64,000 nt of DNA, taken from positions 8,816,331 through 8,880,330 of the forward strand of contig NZ_CP045643.1 of NCBI RefSeq assembly GCF_009498275.1. Direction: 5' to 3'. The position numbers were made by a program, and so were the translations under genes. This document shows, piece after piece, positions 8,315 through 17,013 of the stretch (the first letter of the stretch is position 1; each line of letters begins with the position of its first letter). The DNA is from Streptomyces fagopyri. Lineage in GTDB: Bacteria > Actinomycetota > Actinomycetes > Streptomycetales > Streptomycetaceae. Below the pieces are notes generated by a model that made no database searches, was not told where the DNA came from, and was given only the letters and a program-made list of their open reading frames with translations.

Positions 8315-8734
8315 ATGCCCTCGAGCCCGCTCGCCTCCGTGCTGTTCGTCTGCGTCCACAATGCCGGGCGCTCGCAGATGGCCTCCGGATTCCTCAACCA
8401 CCTCGCGGGCGACCGGGTCGAGGTCCGCTCCGCCGGTTCCATCCCGGGAGACCAGGTCAATCCGTCCGCCGTCGAGGCGATGAAGGAGGTCGGCATCGAC
8501 ATCTCCGGCCAGAAGCCGAAGATCCTCACCACCGAGGCCGTTCAGGCGTCCGACTACGTCATCACCATGGGCTGCGGCGACGCCTGCCCCATTTTTCCCG
8601 GCAAGAAGTACCTCGACTGGGACCTGGAGGACCCGGCCGGCAAGGGCGTCGAGGCCGTCCGCCCGATCCGCGACGAGATCAAGACCCGCATCGAGGCTCT
8701 GATCGCCGAGATCGAAGCCCGGCAGGAGGCGTGA
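8315..8734 (+). CDS. arsC: Arsenate reductase, low-molecular-weight phosphatase fold
   Basis: 139 residues. The P-loop VLFVCVHNAGRSQMA (Cys13 to Arg19, CX5R) is the arsenate-binding loop, followed by VRSAGSIPG, and DWDLEDP carries the general-acid Asp. The ITMGCGDACPIFPGKKY segment is typical of actinobacterial mycothiol-dependent reductases rather than the three-Cys thioredoxin-dependent type. AAGGAAG lies before the ATG. It reduces As(V) to As(III) for export by Acr3 and is divergent from arsR2. Confidence 0.93.
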   Translation: MPSSPLASVLFVCVHNAGRSQMASGFLNHLAGDRVEVRSAGSIPGDQVNPSAVEAMKEVGIDISGQKPKILTTEAVQASDYVITMGCGDACPIFPGKKYLDWDLEDPAGKGVEAVRPIRDEIKTRIEALIAEIEARQEA

Positions 8735-8738
8735 CTCC

Positions 8739-8834
8739 GTGACCGGCAGCGGCGCACGCGAGGTCATCGGCATCGGCTCCGGCCCCGCCTGATTCCCCGT
8801 CGCCCGCTACACCACCCGCGCCGGCCTGAAGCCA
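8739..8834 (+). pseudogene. Dead arsT (thioredoxin reductase) remnant
   Basis: Five bases after arsC, a GTG opens a frame reading VTGSGAREVIGIGSGPA, then a TGA stop, then in the same frame FPVARYTTRAGLKP. This is the N-terminus of a thioredoxin reductase (family pattern VIVIGSGPAGYTAALYTARA), with a stop where the Gly of GPAG should be. Similarity ends after about 32 residues. Streptomyces arsC is often followed by arsT. Here only this stub remains. Confidence 0.7.
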
Positions 8835-8946
8835 CATACAGCGGGCCTGAACGTTGCCGCGCTCGTCGATGAGCAGCCCCCACGCGTGCTGAGGTCCCGG
8901 AGGGCATTGGTGGGGACACGCTCTCCCCGGCCGACAGGAGGAGCAC

Positions 8947-8971
8947 GGTGACTGCGCCGGGCGCAGTCACC
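8947..8971. terminator. Perfect 11-base hairpin
   Basis: GGTGACTGCGC and its exact complement are separated by three bases. It lies downstream of the arsC/arsT remnant and may end that transcript, although no T-run follows. A protein-binding palindrome is an alternative. Confidence 0.4.
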
Positions 8972-8999
8972 TGACTGATGCCACGATGCTGGCGGGAGC

Positions 9000-9027
9000 C
9001 CTGCCACGCACTGCACAGTCACCAGGG
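9000..9027. repeat. 28-base dispersed repeat, copy 1
   Basis: The sequence beginning CCTGCCACGCACTGCACAG and ending CACCAGGG is identical to 35651-35678 and is followed in both by a C-rich run. Both copies lie in gene-free DNA in the same orientation. The origin is unknown; it could be a relic of a shared mobile element end. Confidence 0.7.
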
Positions 9028-9151
9028 GCGCCCTTCACGACGTGCGCGGCCTCCACTCCCTCGTGCGGTCCCGCTCTCCACGCCGCGCCCATCGCGCACC
9101 ATCGGGGCCTTCAGGCTCGCCGCCCGTGACGAGCCTGCTCACAGACCGGGG

Positions 9152-9376
9152 ATGCGGTGCGTGACCGGCAGGCATATCGAGGAGCTGGAACGCTTGCCTG
9201 CGGTGGCCCTGACCGGGCCGCCTGCCTGTGCTGTGTGCGGGGGCGCGTGTCGTGTGCTCTGTTCGGAGGAGGCCGGGTTGCTCTACTTTCCGGTACGCGA
9301 GGGGCTGAGCGCAGTGGCCAGTGGCGTCGGAGGAGTGGTGGCGGTGTGCGGAGCGTTCTGCGGGCCGGCAAGTTGA
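9152..9376 (+). CDS. Possible small Cys-rich protein
   Basis: A 74-codon frame from ATG 9152 (or GTG 9161) contains ELERLPAVALTGPP, then CAVCGGACRVLCSEEAG, a zinc-ribbon-like cluster of cysteines. It overlaps the start of the cold-shock-like gene in another frame. There is no clear ribosome binding site. It is offered as a weak candidate. Confidence 0.25.
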   Translation: MRCVTGRHIEELERLPAVALTGPPACAVCGGACRVLCSEEAGLLYFPVREGLSAVASGVGGVVAVCGAFCGPAS

Positions 9377-9555
9377 TTTCGTTCGACCCCGCGCAGGGGC
9401 TGGGGTTCATCGCCCCCTGCGGCGGCGAGGAACACGTTCCATTCCAGACGGAGGCGGTGAGGTTCGTGGACGTGGTCGCGGAGGGGCAGCTGGTCATCTA
9501 CGCGATCGAGCGTGCGGATGCAGCGGTACGGGCCGTGGAGGTACGCCCCGCGTAG
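9346..9555 (+). CDS. Divergent cold-shock-domain protein
   Basis: 69 residues from the GTG at 9346. The pattern is that of a cold-shock domain: AGKLISFDPAQGLGFIAP (RNP1-like), GGEEHVPFQTEAV in place of the usual DVFVH, then a Gly-Gln turn and a final RAVEVRP strand. The RNP2 aromatic/His cluster is degenerate, so nucleic-acid binding may differ from canonical CspA. GGAGGAG lies about ten bases upstream. The IS701-family element inserted exactly at its stop codon; the reading frame remains intact. Confidence 0.65.
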   Translation: MRSVLRAGKLISFDPAQGLGFIAPCGGEEHVPFQTEAVRFVDVVAEGQLVIYAIERADAAVRAVEVRPA

Positions 9556-10981
9556 TAGGACTCCGTTAGGTCTTTCTTGATCTTGTTGTCGTGCGGGCTC
9601 TGGTGGGGAGGGGTTGCCGGCAGCTGCTGCAGATCCCGGTCCAGCACCTCAGGGTGTCTTGGAGAGCGTCGAGGATCTGGTAGAGGGTGATGCTGGGTGC
9701 GGTGCTTTTGGGGCCAGGCGCTGTTCGGTGAGGAAGGCTTGGGCGGCGGTCACGAGGGTGACGTGGTGGTGCCAGCCGGGCCAGGAACGGCCTTCGAAGT
9801 GGTCCAGGCCCAGGCCGTGCTTGAGCTCGCGGTAGTCGTGCTCGATGCGCCAGCGGACCTTGGCCAGGCGGACCAGATCGGCGATCGGGGTGTCGGGCGG
9901 GAGGTTGGAAAGCCAGTATTCGCTTGGCGCGTCGGCTCCGGCGGGCCATTCGGCCAGGAGCCAGCAGTCGGGCAGGACCCCGTCCCACCAGCCCTGTCCG
10001 GCTGAGGCCGCTGCTTTGATCGGTCGTTCGACGGCTTTTCCGGCCGGACGCACGCGCACCGCCGCGAAGCGGGAACGTAACTCCCCTTTCGAACCCTGGC
10101 GCCACGTGAGCGGGGTGAATGCCTCTCGCCCCAGAGCCGTGGCAAGAGCCGCCACTGACGGCGCCTTCTGGCGGTAACGCGGCTGGGGCCAGCAGCCGAT
10201 ATCTCCTTTGCGGTCCGGAGCCATGGGCTGTGCGTCGAACGGGTGGGCGCTCACGTCCGAGCGGACGGACAGGACATAGGTGAGTCCTCGCTCCGAGAGG
10301 GCGGCCCGCAGGTGTGCGTTGGTGCCGTAGGCGGCGTCGGACACCACCGCCGGCGGTGTCATGCCCCAGTCCGCGAGAGCGTCGAGCATGTCCAGTGCCA
10401 GACGCCATTTCTCCCGGTGTATGACCTCGGGCGGAACCTGGGTCCTGGTGCGGCGGTGGCCGTCCGCAGCCCAGTCCTCGGGCAGGAACAGCCTCCACTG
10501 CAGGGGGCATGAGGCAGTGTCACTGGCGGCGTGGACACTGACGGCGACCTGGCAGTTCGCCCGTTTGCCCAGGGCTCCGCAGTACTGCGGAGCCACACCG
10601 ACCGACATCCGGCCGTCTTTCGGCATCGACACATCGTCGATCACCCACGCCACCGGGTCGACCAGCGGCAGCAGACGTTCGTTGATCCGCCGCTGCACGG
10701 GCACCGGATCCCAGGTCGACTGGTTCACGAACTGCTGCAGGTTCTGCTCGTTGCCGTCCGGCAGTCGCGCCGCCATCGCCTGGATCGACTTGCGACGGCC
10801 GTCCAGCATCAGTCCCCGCAGATAACAGTCACCCTTGGCCCGCTGGTCCTTCCGCGGCACCGAAGCGAACACATCGGCCACGAACAACGCCAACGTCGCC
10901 CGAACACGCCTCACTTCATGTAAATCCACCACCCCAACATGCTCTTGATCAGCGCAAACCGAAAGACCTAACGGAGTCCTA
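9556..10981 (-). mobile_element. IS701-family insertion sequence, complete
   Basis: 1426 bases bounded by perfect 21-base inverted repeats (TAGGACTCCGTTAGGTCTTT at the left, complement at the right). A four-base target duplication GTAG occurs at 9552-9555 and 10982-10985. It contains one transposase gene. The intact ends and duplication indicate a recent insertion, which fell on the TAG stop of the cold-shock-like gene. A decayed relative lies at 14607-14810. Confidence 0.92.
9649..10932 (-). CDS. IS701-family DDE transposase
   Basis: About 427 residues. DDE elements are visible as WVIDDVSMPKDGRMSVG, AVVSDAAYGTN and, near the C-terminus, RWRIEHDYRELKHGLGLDHFEGRSW, a segment typical of IS701 transposases. 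The longest open frame extends beyond the right inverted repeat, so the true start must lie inside the element. GTG codons at 10932 and 10929 are the best candidates. Confidence 0.9.
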   Translation of the reverse strand: MVDLHEVRRVRATLALFVADVFASVPRKDQRAKGDCYLRGLMLDGRRKSIQAMAARLPDGNEQNLQQFVNQSTWDPVPVQRRINERLLPLVDPVAWVIDDVSMPKDGRMSVGVAPQYCGALGKRANCQVAVSVHAASDTASCPLQWRLFLPEDWAADGHRRTRTQVPPEVIHREKWRLALDMLDALADWGMTPPAVVSDAAYGTNAHLRAALSERGLTYVLSVRSDVSAHPFDAQPMAPDRKGDIGCWPQPRYRQKAPSVAALATALGREAFTPLTWRQGSKGELRSRFAAVRVRPAGKAVERPIKAAASAGQGWWDGVLPDCWLLAEWPAGADAPSEYWLSNLPPDTPIADLVRLAKVRWRIEHDYRELKHGLGLDHFEGRSWPGWHHHVTLVTAAQAFLTEQRLAPKAPHPASPSTRSSTLSKTP

Positions 10982-11034
10982 GTAGTGCTCTGACCGCAAA
11001 GGTTCACCTGGTTTGCTGCACTCCTGGCGGGAGG

Positions 11035-11400
11035 CTACTTCTTGCGCTGGCTCTCGATCTCGGCGGACAGCACGACCATGTTGTGCAGATGCGTGTAGTA
11101 CTTGGCCGCGTACTCGTCGTCGATCGCCGGAAGGACCTTCCCGAACGCCGACGTCAGCCGCTGTGTCAGGCGTGCGGAGGCCTGGTCGCTGAGCAGGTCT
11201 TCGTAGACGCTGGCGGCGTAGGCATAGGCGTCCGAGTCGAGCATCACCATGTCCCGGCCCTCGACGTCCAGACCGCGGAAGCCGGGTGGGAACGGCCTGG
11301 CCATGTGCTGTGCCATCATCTGCGCAAGCGCGTCAAGCTTCTCATCAAGGATGGGGAGATCCTGCCAGGGAACCCAGGCCCGGGAGCCTGCCCTGCTCAT
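11035..11400 (-). CDS. Hypothetical protein
   Basis: 121 residues, not recognised. It is rich in alpha-helical sequence (PILDEKLDALAQMMAQHM, then VYEDLLSDQASARLTQRL) and lacks a signal peptide or membrane segment. AGGAAG stands before the ATG. It lies between the IS701 element and phoU, reading in the phoU direction. Confidence 0.55.
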   Translation of the reverse strand: MSRAGSRAWVPWQDLPILDEKLDALAQMMAQHMARPFPPGFRGLDVEGRDMVMLDSDAYAYAASVYEDLLSDQASARLTQRLTSAFGKVLPAIDDEYAAKYYTHLHNMVVLSAEIESQRKK

Positions 11401-11677
11401 GAGCTTCCTGTCCGGGCGCCCTGGTCCCCGGGGTCCGGCGGGACCGGACTTCGGGGACCAGGGCGGCAGGCCGCGTACCGCCGTACACGGCCTGCCGCGC
11501 TGTGCAGCGGCAGCACCATATCCGCAGCAACGGCCCGGTACGAAACGGGCGTTGTGCCAGGTGCGCGGGACGTGGAACCGGGCCTTGTGTGGCCTCGGCG
11601 ACGTCGACGCTGCTTACGCCGTCAGGTCCGCCCGCAGGGGCGGCGGCCTGACTCGGTCGTTGCCGCCGGCTGTGGGG

Positions 11678-12352
11678 TTACACGGTTGTGGGCTGCTCCG
11701 TGGTCGTCTCGTCGGCGTGTTCGCCGGTGACGAGGTAGATGACGCGTCGGGCGACGGACACGGCGTGGTCGGCGAATCGTTCGTAGTAGCGTCCGACCAG
11801 GGTGACGTCGACGGCTGTCTCGACTCCGTGGTGCCACTGTTTGTCCATCAGGTGCTGGAAGACCACGCGGTGCAGTTCGTCCATGCGGTCGTCGTCCTTC
11901 TCCAACTGGAGGGCTGCTTCGACGTCCTGGGTGATGATGACTTCGGCGGCCTGTGCCATCAGGCGCTGGGCGAGTTGACCCATCTCCAGGATGGTGCGGC
12001 GCAGGTCCCGGGGCACGGCCTTGGCGGGGAAGCGCATCCGGGCCAGCTTCGCCACGTGCTCGGCGAGGTCGCCGCTGCGTTCCAGGTCCGCACTCATGCG
12101 CAGTGACGTGACCACGGTCCGCAGGTCTGTGGCGACGGGCTGCTGCCTGGCGAGGATCGCGATCGCGCGGTTCTCCAGATCGCGCTGGAGGTCGTCGATC
12201 TTGTTGTCGGCGGAGATCACGTTCTCGGCGAGCTTCAGGTCGGCGTCCAGAAGTGCGGTGGTCGCCAGACCGATGGCCGATCCGACCAGGTTCGCCATCT
12301 CCACCAGGGTGTCGCCGATCGAGCCCAGTTCCTCGTGATAAGCCTCGCGCAT
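11678..12352 (-). CDS. phoU: PhoU phosphate-signalling regulator
   Basis: 224 residues from the ATG at 12352 with GGAGAGG just upstream. It has two PhoU three-helix repeats, each with the E/D-x-x-D metal motif: ISADNKIDDLQRDLE with SADLERSGDLAEHVAKLARM in the first, DDDRMDELHRVVF with GRYYERFADHAVSVARRV in the second. PhoU links the Pst transporter to PhoR/PhoP signalling. No pst or pho genes adjoin it. The C-terminal EHADETTTEQPTTV tail is extra. Confidence 0.95.
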   Translation of the reverse strand: MREAYHEELGSIGDTLVEMANLVGSAIGLATTALLDADLKLAENVISADNKIDDLQRDLENRAIAILARQQPVATDLRTVVTSLRMSADLERSGDLAEHVAKLARMRFPAKAVPRDLRRTILEMGQLAQRLMAQAAEVIITQDVEAALQLEKDDDRMDELHRVVFQHLMDKQWHHGVETAVDVTLVGRYYERFADHAVSVARRVIYLVTGEHADETTTEQPTTV

Positions 12353-12636
12353 TGCCTCTCCACCGCCCCTTGTCGTGTCACTTGTCAGCCTCGACCGGCA
12401 GCCAGGTTCGCACACACGCTCCGCACCCGGTCCGTCGGCCGTCGCGTGTAGCCGTGCAGACCGCTTCAGACGTCCGAAAGCTTGTGTCGGTGAAGTCCGC
12501 GGCGGTGAGATTCCTGGCGGATCAACAGGACCGACACCGGCCCGCACCACAGATGAGCCCGGCTGGCGCGTGGCCGGCCGGGCTTGATGTGTGCACTCTG
12601 CCGGCCAGGCACGCAACCCCGATGTGAAACGCGCCG

Positions 12637-13068
12637 CTATGCGTCCTGAAAGCGCAGTACGAATCGTCGTTGCCAGGGGGTCTCCACAGCACGCGGGTGG
12701 TAGTGCTGACGGACGAACGCGACGGCTTGGTCTGGCGGAACTCCATCAAGGACGGCCATGCATGCCAAGGCTGTTCCTGTCCGCCCTCGCCCGCCCCAGC
12801 ACGCGACCTCAACGCGTTCGTTCCCCGCCCGGGTCAACGCTTCCCGCAACACATCCCGAGCTTGCTGGCGGTCTTTGGGCAGGCGAAAGTCAGGCCACCG
12901 CAACCATCGAGCCTCCCACTCGGTCGAGGGAGGCTGCTTACCGAGCAGGTAGACCGCGAAGGACGGCGTCGGCCCGGAGGGCAACGGGTAACGCAAACCC
13001 CGGCCACGTACGAGCGCGCCTGAAGGAAACCGCAGGATCCCGTCTGCCGAGTTCCAGTCTTCACCCAT
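12637..13068 (-). CDS. Protein-tyrosine-phosphatase-like protein
   Basis: 143 residues with the CX5R phosphatase loop in VEVACWGGRGRTGTALACM, preceded by the usual beta strand and followed by a helix. A WPDFRLPKDRQQA segment resembles the general-acid loop. Small actinobacterial dual-specificity-like phosphatases have this size. The substrate is unknown, and it stands alone between phoU and gene-free DNA. Confidence 0.75.
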   Translation of the reverse strand: MGEDWNSADGILRFPSGALVRGRGLRYPLPSGPTPSFAVYLLGKQPPSTEWEARWLRWPDFRLPKDRQQARDVLREALTRAGNERVEVACWGGRGRTGTALACMAVLDGVPPDQAVAFVRQHYHPRAVETPWQRRFVLRFQDA

Positions 13069-13659
13069 GCGAGCACCCTACAGAGGGTCCTTGCCCGGCA
13101 AGTGCGTGCTCGCAGCGTTTGCCCACGCAACGCGGCTGCTGCTAATACGCCGGACCACCAGCCGGGTCTGATGCGCGATCGGGTGACATCTTGACCTGTC
13201 ACCCAACCGTGCATCAGACCCGCCTCACAGGGACAAAGCGTGTGTTCTCGCCGATCCAGCCGGACATCCCTTCTGCATCACTGAGCGCTGATTGCCAGAA
13301 AGGGAGATCACGGAAGTCGTGACAGAGTCAGTCCGAAATGACCGTTGACACCCGCCACTGCACACCGGTTGACACTCGGCACACAGGTGATTGTTCGCAT
13401 AGTGCAATCAGCGGGACTCGGAGTGGAAGCCAACAGGACCGGGGCCATGACCAGTCGGACGAGCTCGGAATCACTCAGCAACCGGTCCGCCAAGGCTTCG
13501 AGTTCCCCTGACCACGTCGTCGACCTTGACCTAGACTGCGGTCACGAGGGTGCCCAAGTCGGCGCGCACGTGGCCTCCCGACGAGCGTTGCTCAGCAACG
13601 CCACTCCGGGACACCGCCACCGCTTTCTCGCAGGCGAACGCAGATAGCGAGGGGTGAGG
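13069..13659. other. Gene-free stretch with a long hairpin
   Basis: No convincing gene. It holds the imperfect hairpin at 13164-13221. Confidence 0.45.
13164..13221. terminator. Long imperfect inverted repeat
   Basis: Arms of 25 bases share GGGTCTGATGC and GGGTGACA exactly, with six divergent central positions, around an eight-base spacer. It may be a bidirectional terminator or the folded end of a lost insertion element. Confidence 0.45.
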
Positions 13660-14253
13660 ATGAACGGCCACTCTGGGTACTGGGACCCGCTCCCGGCCGC
13701 ACGAGCTGCTGCCGGCACTCCGCTGCCCGAAGCGGTGCCGAATCTGGCTCTGGCGTTGCCGCACCCCGAGACGTACCTGACGGGTTGTTGGGAGGAACGG
13801 AACTGGCGCAACGTGCCCGGACCGTTCTACGGCGCTGAAACCGACAACTGTTGGTCCGGGCGGATGGCCGCTCCCGATCACGTCCTTTACGACGATATGA
13901 CAGGCCAAGAGTTCGTTTATCGCCAGCCCAGGAACGCTGTCGAGGTCGACCGACTGCTTTTCGCCGCCTGGACGGATCCCCTGAGCGGCTACGGCTGGGA
14001 CGGAGACCAGCACTGGACCGCGGACCTTGTCCGGTCGTGGTGGCACGAGCGGAGCCGACTACGCGAATGGGCCACAAGCCTTCACACCGCCTGGTCGGCC
14101 AACTCCGATGAGATCTACCAGGAGTTGTCCGCAGGACTGAACGACCTCCTCGCCTACCTCGACGGCGAACTCGAAACCGACCTGCGCGTCTACCTCTACT
14201 GGCTCCACGAACGTCGCTCCCCGGACCTCAACGAGGTTCTACCCAGGCTGTAG
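13660..14253 (+). CDS. Hypothetical soluble protein
   Basis: 197 residues starting at ATG 13660 behind GAGGGGTGAGG. Not recognised to a named family. It is rich in Trp and acidic residues (WEERNWRNVPGPFYGAE, then AAWTDPLSGYGWDGDQHW), with a long C-terminal helical part (EIYQELSAGLNDLLAYLDGE). No signal peptide or membrane segment is visible. Confidence 0.7.
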   Translation: MNGHSGYWDPLPAARAAAGTPLPEAVPNLALALPHPETYLTGCWEERNWRNVPGPFYGAETDNCWSGRMAAPDHVLYDDMTGQEFVYRQPRNAVEVDRLLFAAWTDPLSGYGWDGDQHWTADLVRSWWHERSRLREWATSLHTAWSANSDEIYQELSAGLNDLLAYLDGELETDLRVYLYWLHERRSPDLNEVLPRL

Positions 14254-14606
14254 TCCACCAGCCTTTCGGAGCTACTCGTCTAGGCTGGCACCCGTTTCGT
14301 CCTGCCCATGGAGCAGCGTGTAGGTCTTCGTCCACTGGACCTGTTCGCCGCCTTCAACATTGAGCACCAGCCCTGACCAATCCGCGTTATCTGTGATCGT
14401 TGTGCACGGAGGAGCAGCCGCGGGCGCCAAGCTTCGCGTAGCTGCTCGTCTCGAAGCCGCGGACGCAAGCCCGGAGGAGGTCTAGCGGGTCATCGCGCGA
14501 AAACGGCCTGGCCTCGGTGAGTTCCGGCGCCCGCCCCGGCTTCTGACCTTTCCCACGAGCCATCAGCGCAGGACGTCAGTGACCCTGTCTGGACAAAACG
14601 CTCGAA

Positions 14607-14810
14607 GCCGCTGCGGGGCCAGCAGCCCACATCTCCTTTGCGGTCCGGAGCCATGGGCTGTGCGTCGAAGGGGTGGGTGCTCACGTCCGACCGGATGGAC
14701 AGGACATGGGTGAGCCCTCGCGCGAATGGCCGGCCCGCAGGTGCGCGTTGGTGCCATAGGCGGCGTCAGCCACCACCGCCAGCGGTGTCATCCCCCAGTC
14801 CGCGAGAAAC
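14607..14810 (-). pseudogene. Fragment of an IS701-family transposase
   Basis: This stretch is clearly similar at nucleotide level to about 10185-10385 inside the intact IS701 element, with scattered substitutions and small indels. It covers the middle of the transposase, including the SDAAYGTN region on the minus strand. Neither end repeat is present. The rest of 14254-15007 has no supported gene. Confidence 0.8.
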
Positions 14811-15007
14811 AGCGCCTGAGGGTTAACTGGGTTGGCTCCTGCGATCGTTGTGCCTTGTGTTGGGGTGCGATTTCCGTAGCGTGATCAAGCAATCCCTCAA
14901 ACGCCGGGCCGAACGACTGGCCCCGCTCCGGGCGAACGATCGCCCCTCGTGCCCGCTCCGCGGCGTGCGGGCGGCTGTCGCACGCACTGTGCTCGGGGAG
15001 GAAATAC

Positions 15008-15454
15008 GTGATCCGCATCCGCACCACCATGACCGCCGGTGCCGCCTTCGTCGGCGCGCTCGCGCTTGCGCTGTCCGCCGCCGGCCCGGCCGCCGCCGAC
15101 GACTCCTGGCAGCAAGGGGCCAGGACGAGCAACCCGGGCAGCGCTGCCCTCTGCGTGGGTTCGCTCGACAAGGCCAGGGTCTGCTTCAATCCGAGCGGCG
15201 ATAAGATCTACGTCTATGACGGTGACGCCGACAGCGCCTCCGCGGTCGCCGACTGGGAGAACTACAAGCACTGGAGCGACAACAGCGTCTACCGGTCCGG
15301 CCAGTGTATGAACTCGGAGGGCGCCGGCACCTGGGTCGTGTGCAACAAGGACTTCTACGAGGACGGCCTGCTCCTCATGACGGCCCGCACCTACGGCCGC
15401 AGCGCCGGCCGGTGGACCGGCTCCTACGGCTTCGACTCCTTGCGCACCAGCTGA
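15008..15454 (+). CDS. Small secreted Cys-containing protein
   Basis: 148 residues, GTG start with GGGGAGGAAA upstream. A classical signal peptide (MIRIRTTMTAGAAFVGALAL) is followed by ALSAAGPAAADD with a likely cleavage after AAA. The mature part has four cysteines (ALCVGS, RVCFN, GQCMN, VVCNK), probably two disulfides, and repeated Tyr/Gly/Asp beta-type segments. The family is not recognised. A strong terminator follows. Confidence 0.75.
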   Translation: MIRIRTTMTAGAAFVGALALALSAAGPAAADDSWQQGARTSNPGSAALCVGSLDKARVCFNPSGDKIYVYDGDADSASAVADWENYKHWSDNSVYRSGQCMNSEGAGTWVVCNKDFYEDGLLLMTARTYGRSAGRWTGSYGFDSLRTS

Positions 15455-15464
15455 TCCGTTTCCG

Positions 15465-15516
15465 GCAGACGCGTCCGGCCGCGCCCCGATCACTGGGCGC
15501 GGCCGGACGCGTCTGC
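15465..15516. terminator. Strong factor-independent-type hairpin
   Basis: A perfect 22-base stem starting GCAGACGCGTCCGGCC encloses an eight-base loop, 11 bases after the stop codon of the secreted-protein gene. There is no long T-run, as is common in high-GC actinobacteria. Confidence 0.8.
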
Positions 15517-15846
15517 TGAAGACGAGCATCGTCGGCGGCTGCGTGGGTTCGATCGTGAAGGCCGGGGTCAACGCCCGGTCGATTTTGGATACAGGGTCTG
15601 TTGCTCAGGCGGTAGACGGCCGACCCTTGACCGGGGCTGACTGCTCGCCCAGGTTTCGCCAACCTGTGGCGCCCAGAACGGGGAACAGAACCAGGACGGC
15701 CAGCCAGCCCACTTTGGGCAGCAGTCGCATGCGCGCTGCGGGGGTCCTGATGCAGTCGTTGCCTGCGGGCGTCGTCGTCCGGAGTGGGTGTGCGGCTCGC
15801 TGAATCCGATTAGGTCTGTGGCATGTCCATGCGGCAAGGTGTGCGC
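15517..15846. other. Gap between terminator and lipoprotein gene
   Basis: I see no gene, repeat or clear promoter motif in this 330-base stretch. Confidence 0.4.
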
Positions 15847-16392
15847 ATGATGCGACCCATGCGTGCGCTGTTCCCCCTTCTCCTACTGTCCATGCTCGTC
15901 ACAGGATGTGACGCCGGCAAGAAGGACGGGGCGGCCGCCGACAGTGCCGACCTTGACGCTGCCGCGCGCGTCTGGGGCGTCGCGCCGGAACTCGTCTATG
16001 TCACCAAGGTCTCCGGCTTCACTGTGTTCCAGCAGTCGGTCGGCGAGTATAAAGACGAATTCGCGGCCGCGTACAGGTCCGACAAGGGGTCCACCAAGTT
16101 TGGCCTCTTCGTAGGTCGGGGCACGATTACAGCGGAGAGCTGCCCCAAGCAGCCGCTGGGCGAGGTGGCGGACAGGCAGGTGACCTGTGAGCACGACGGC
16201 GACGCCTGGTACCGCAAGGCAGGTGACAGTCACGAATACGCGGTGCCCGGCAACGGGGTGGTGATTCGGCTGATCGCCGACGCGGACAAGGTCGACCGCA
16301 CCATTCTGCGCAAGGCGGCCGAGTCGGCCCACCGCCCGGACGACGTTGAACTGGCCGCACTCCTGCCGACCAGCAACGGCGCGGGCACCTGA
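15847..16392 (+). CDS. Lipoprotein of unknown function
   Basis: About 181 residues. A signal segment (MMRPMRALFPLLLLSML) is followed by the lipobox LVTGC with Cys21 as the lipid anchor. After a short Asp/Ala-rich linker, the mature domain has two cysteines (AESCPKQ and QVTCEHDG) and mixed alpha/beta character. The start at 15847 has AAGGTG nine bases upstream; an earlier ATG at 15823 is possible. It is an outer-face membrane-attached protein of unknown role. Confidence 0.7.
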   Translation: MMRPMRALFPLLLLSMLVTGCDAGKKDGAAADSADLDAAARVWGVAPELVYVTKVSGFTVFQQSVGEYKDEFAAAYRSDKGSTKFGLFVGRGTITAESCPKQPLGEVADRQVTCEHDGDAWYRKAGDSHEYAVPGNGVVIRLIADADKVDRTILRKAAESAHRPDDVELAALLPTSNGAGT

Positions 16393-16794
16393 AAGCATCG
16401 ATCACTCTTCCCAGCTCTCATCCCCTTTGCCGCCGATCCACGCCCGCTCGGCGTAACGCTGGAGCTGGCGATGGGGGCGCAAGGGATGGATGCGTGCATG
16501 GAAGCGAACCTGATCCGTTTGGTGCAGCAGATCGGGGGGCCGCCTTGGTCGACTGGTTCGAGAGAGCATTTTCCGGGCCCTAGCTGAATTGGTCCATCAG
16601 GAGGATCGCGTTGGATTTGGGGTGCAAACCGGGACGTCCGTCCAGCAGTCCGGGGGGATTCTCCGTAGTCAGCTGGCTCATCTGGGAAGGAACCGCGCGC
16701 GACTGAGTGCAGAGCTGGGGAGGAGTCCAGATTGGGCCGTTATCGAGTTCGACGGCCCGGTCCGTTCCACCCGTGTCTGAGAACGAGGGCCTGA
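16393..16794. other. Gene-free degenerate stretch
   Basis: No gene supported. Confidence 0.4.
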
Positions 16795-17013
16795 TCGACG
16801 CCCACCACCACGCGTGAAGGACGCGCCGTCGCTCCGGGTCACCTTGAGGGTCACTTCGCTACGCCGCTGGCGGATCCAGGCGACCAACGTAGTGGCCGGT
16901 GCGGTGACGGCTCCGGGACCGAGAGCCACCAGGAGCCCGTCGGTCACCGGCCCCAGACTGCCCGGAATCGGTGGGCTCTCCGCGAGACCGACGCGGCCCC
17001 GGATCTCGTCCAC
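16795..17013 (-). pseudogene. EACC1-like (effector-associated constant component) remnant
   Basis: The minus-strand frame starting at 17013 reads PIPGSLGPVTDGLLVALGPG, then AVTAPATTLVAWIRQRRSEV and TLKVTRSDGAS. This matches the core of EACC1 proteins, a small component shared by ternary conflict systems in actinobacteria. The N-terminal strand and the end are missing or out of frame. It lies a few hundred bases from a truncated NACHT NTPase gene, which is consistent with the wreck of one such system. Confidence 0.5.

Larger units (their letters stand above)
8835..9151. other. Intergenic stretch after arsC
   Basis: No supported gene. It contains the hairpin at 8947-8971 and, at 9000-9027, a 28-base sequence that recurs exactly at 35651-35678. 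Confidence 0.5.
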
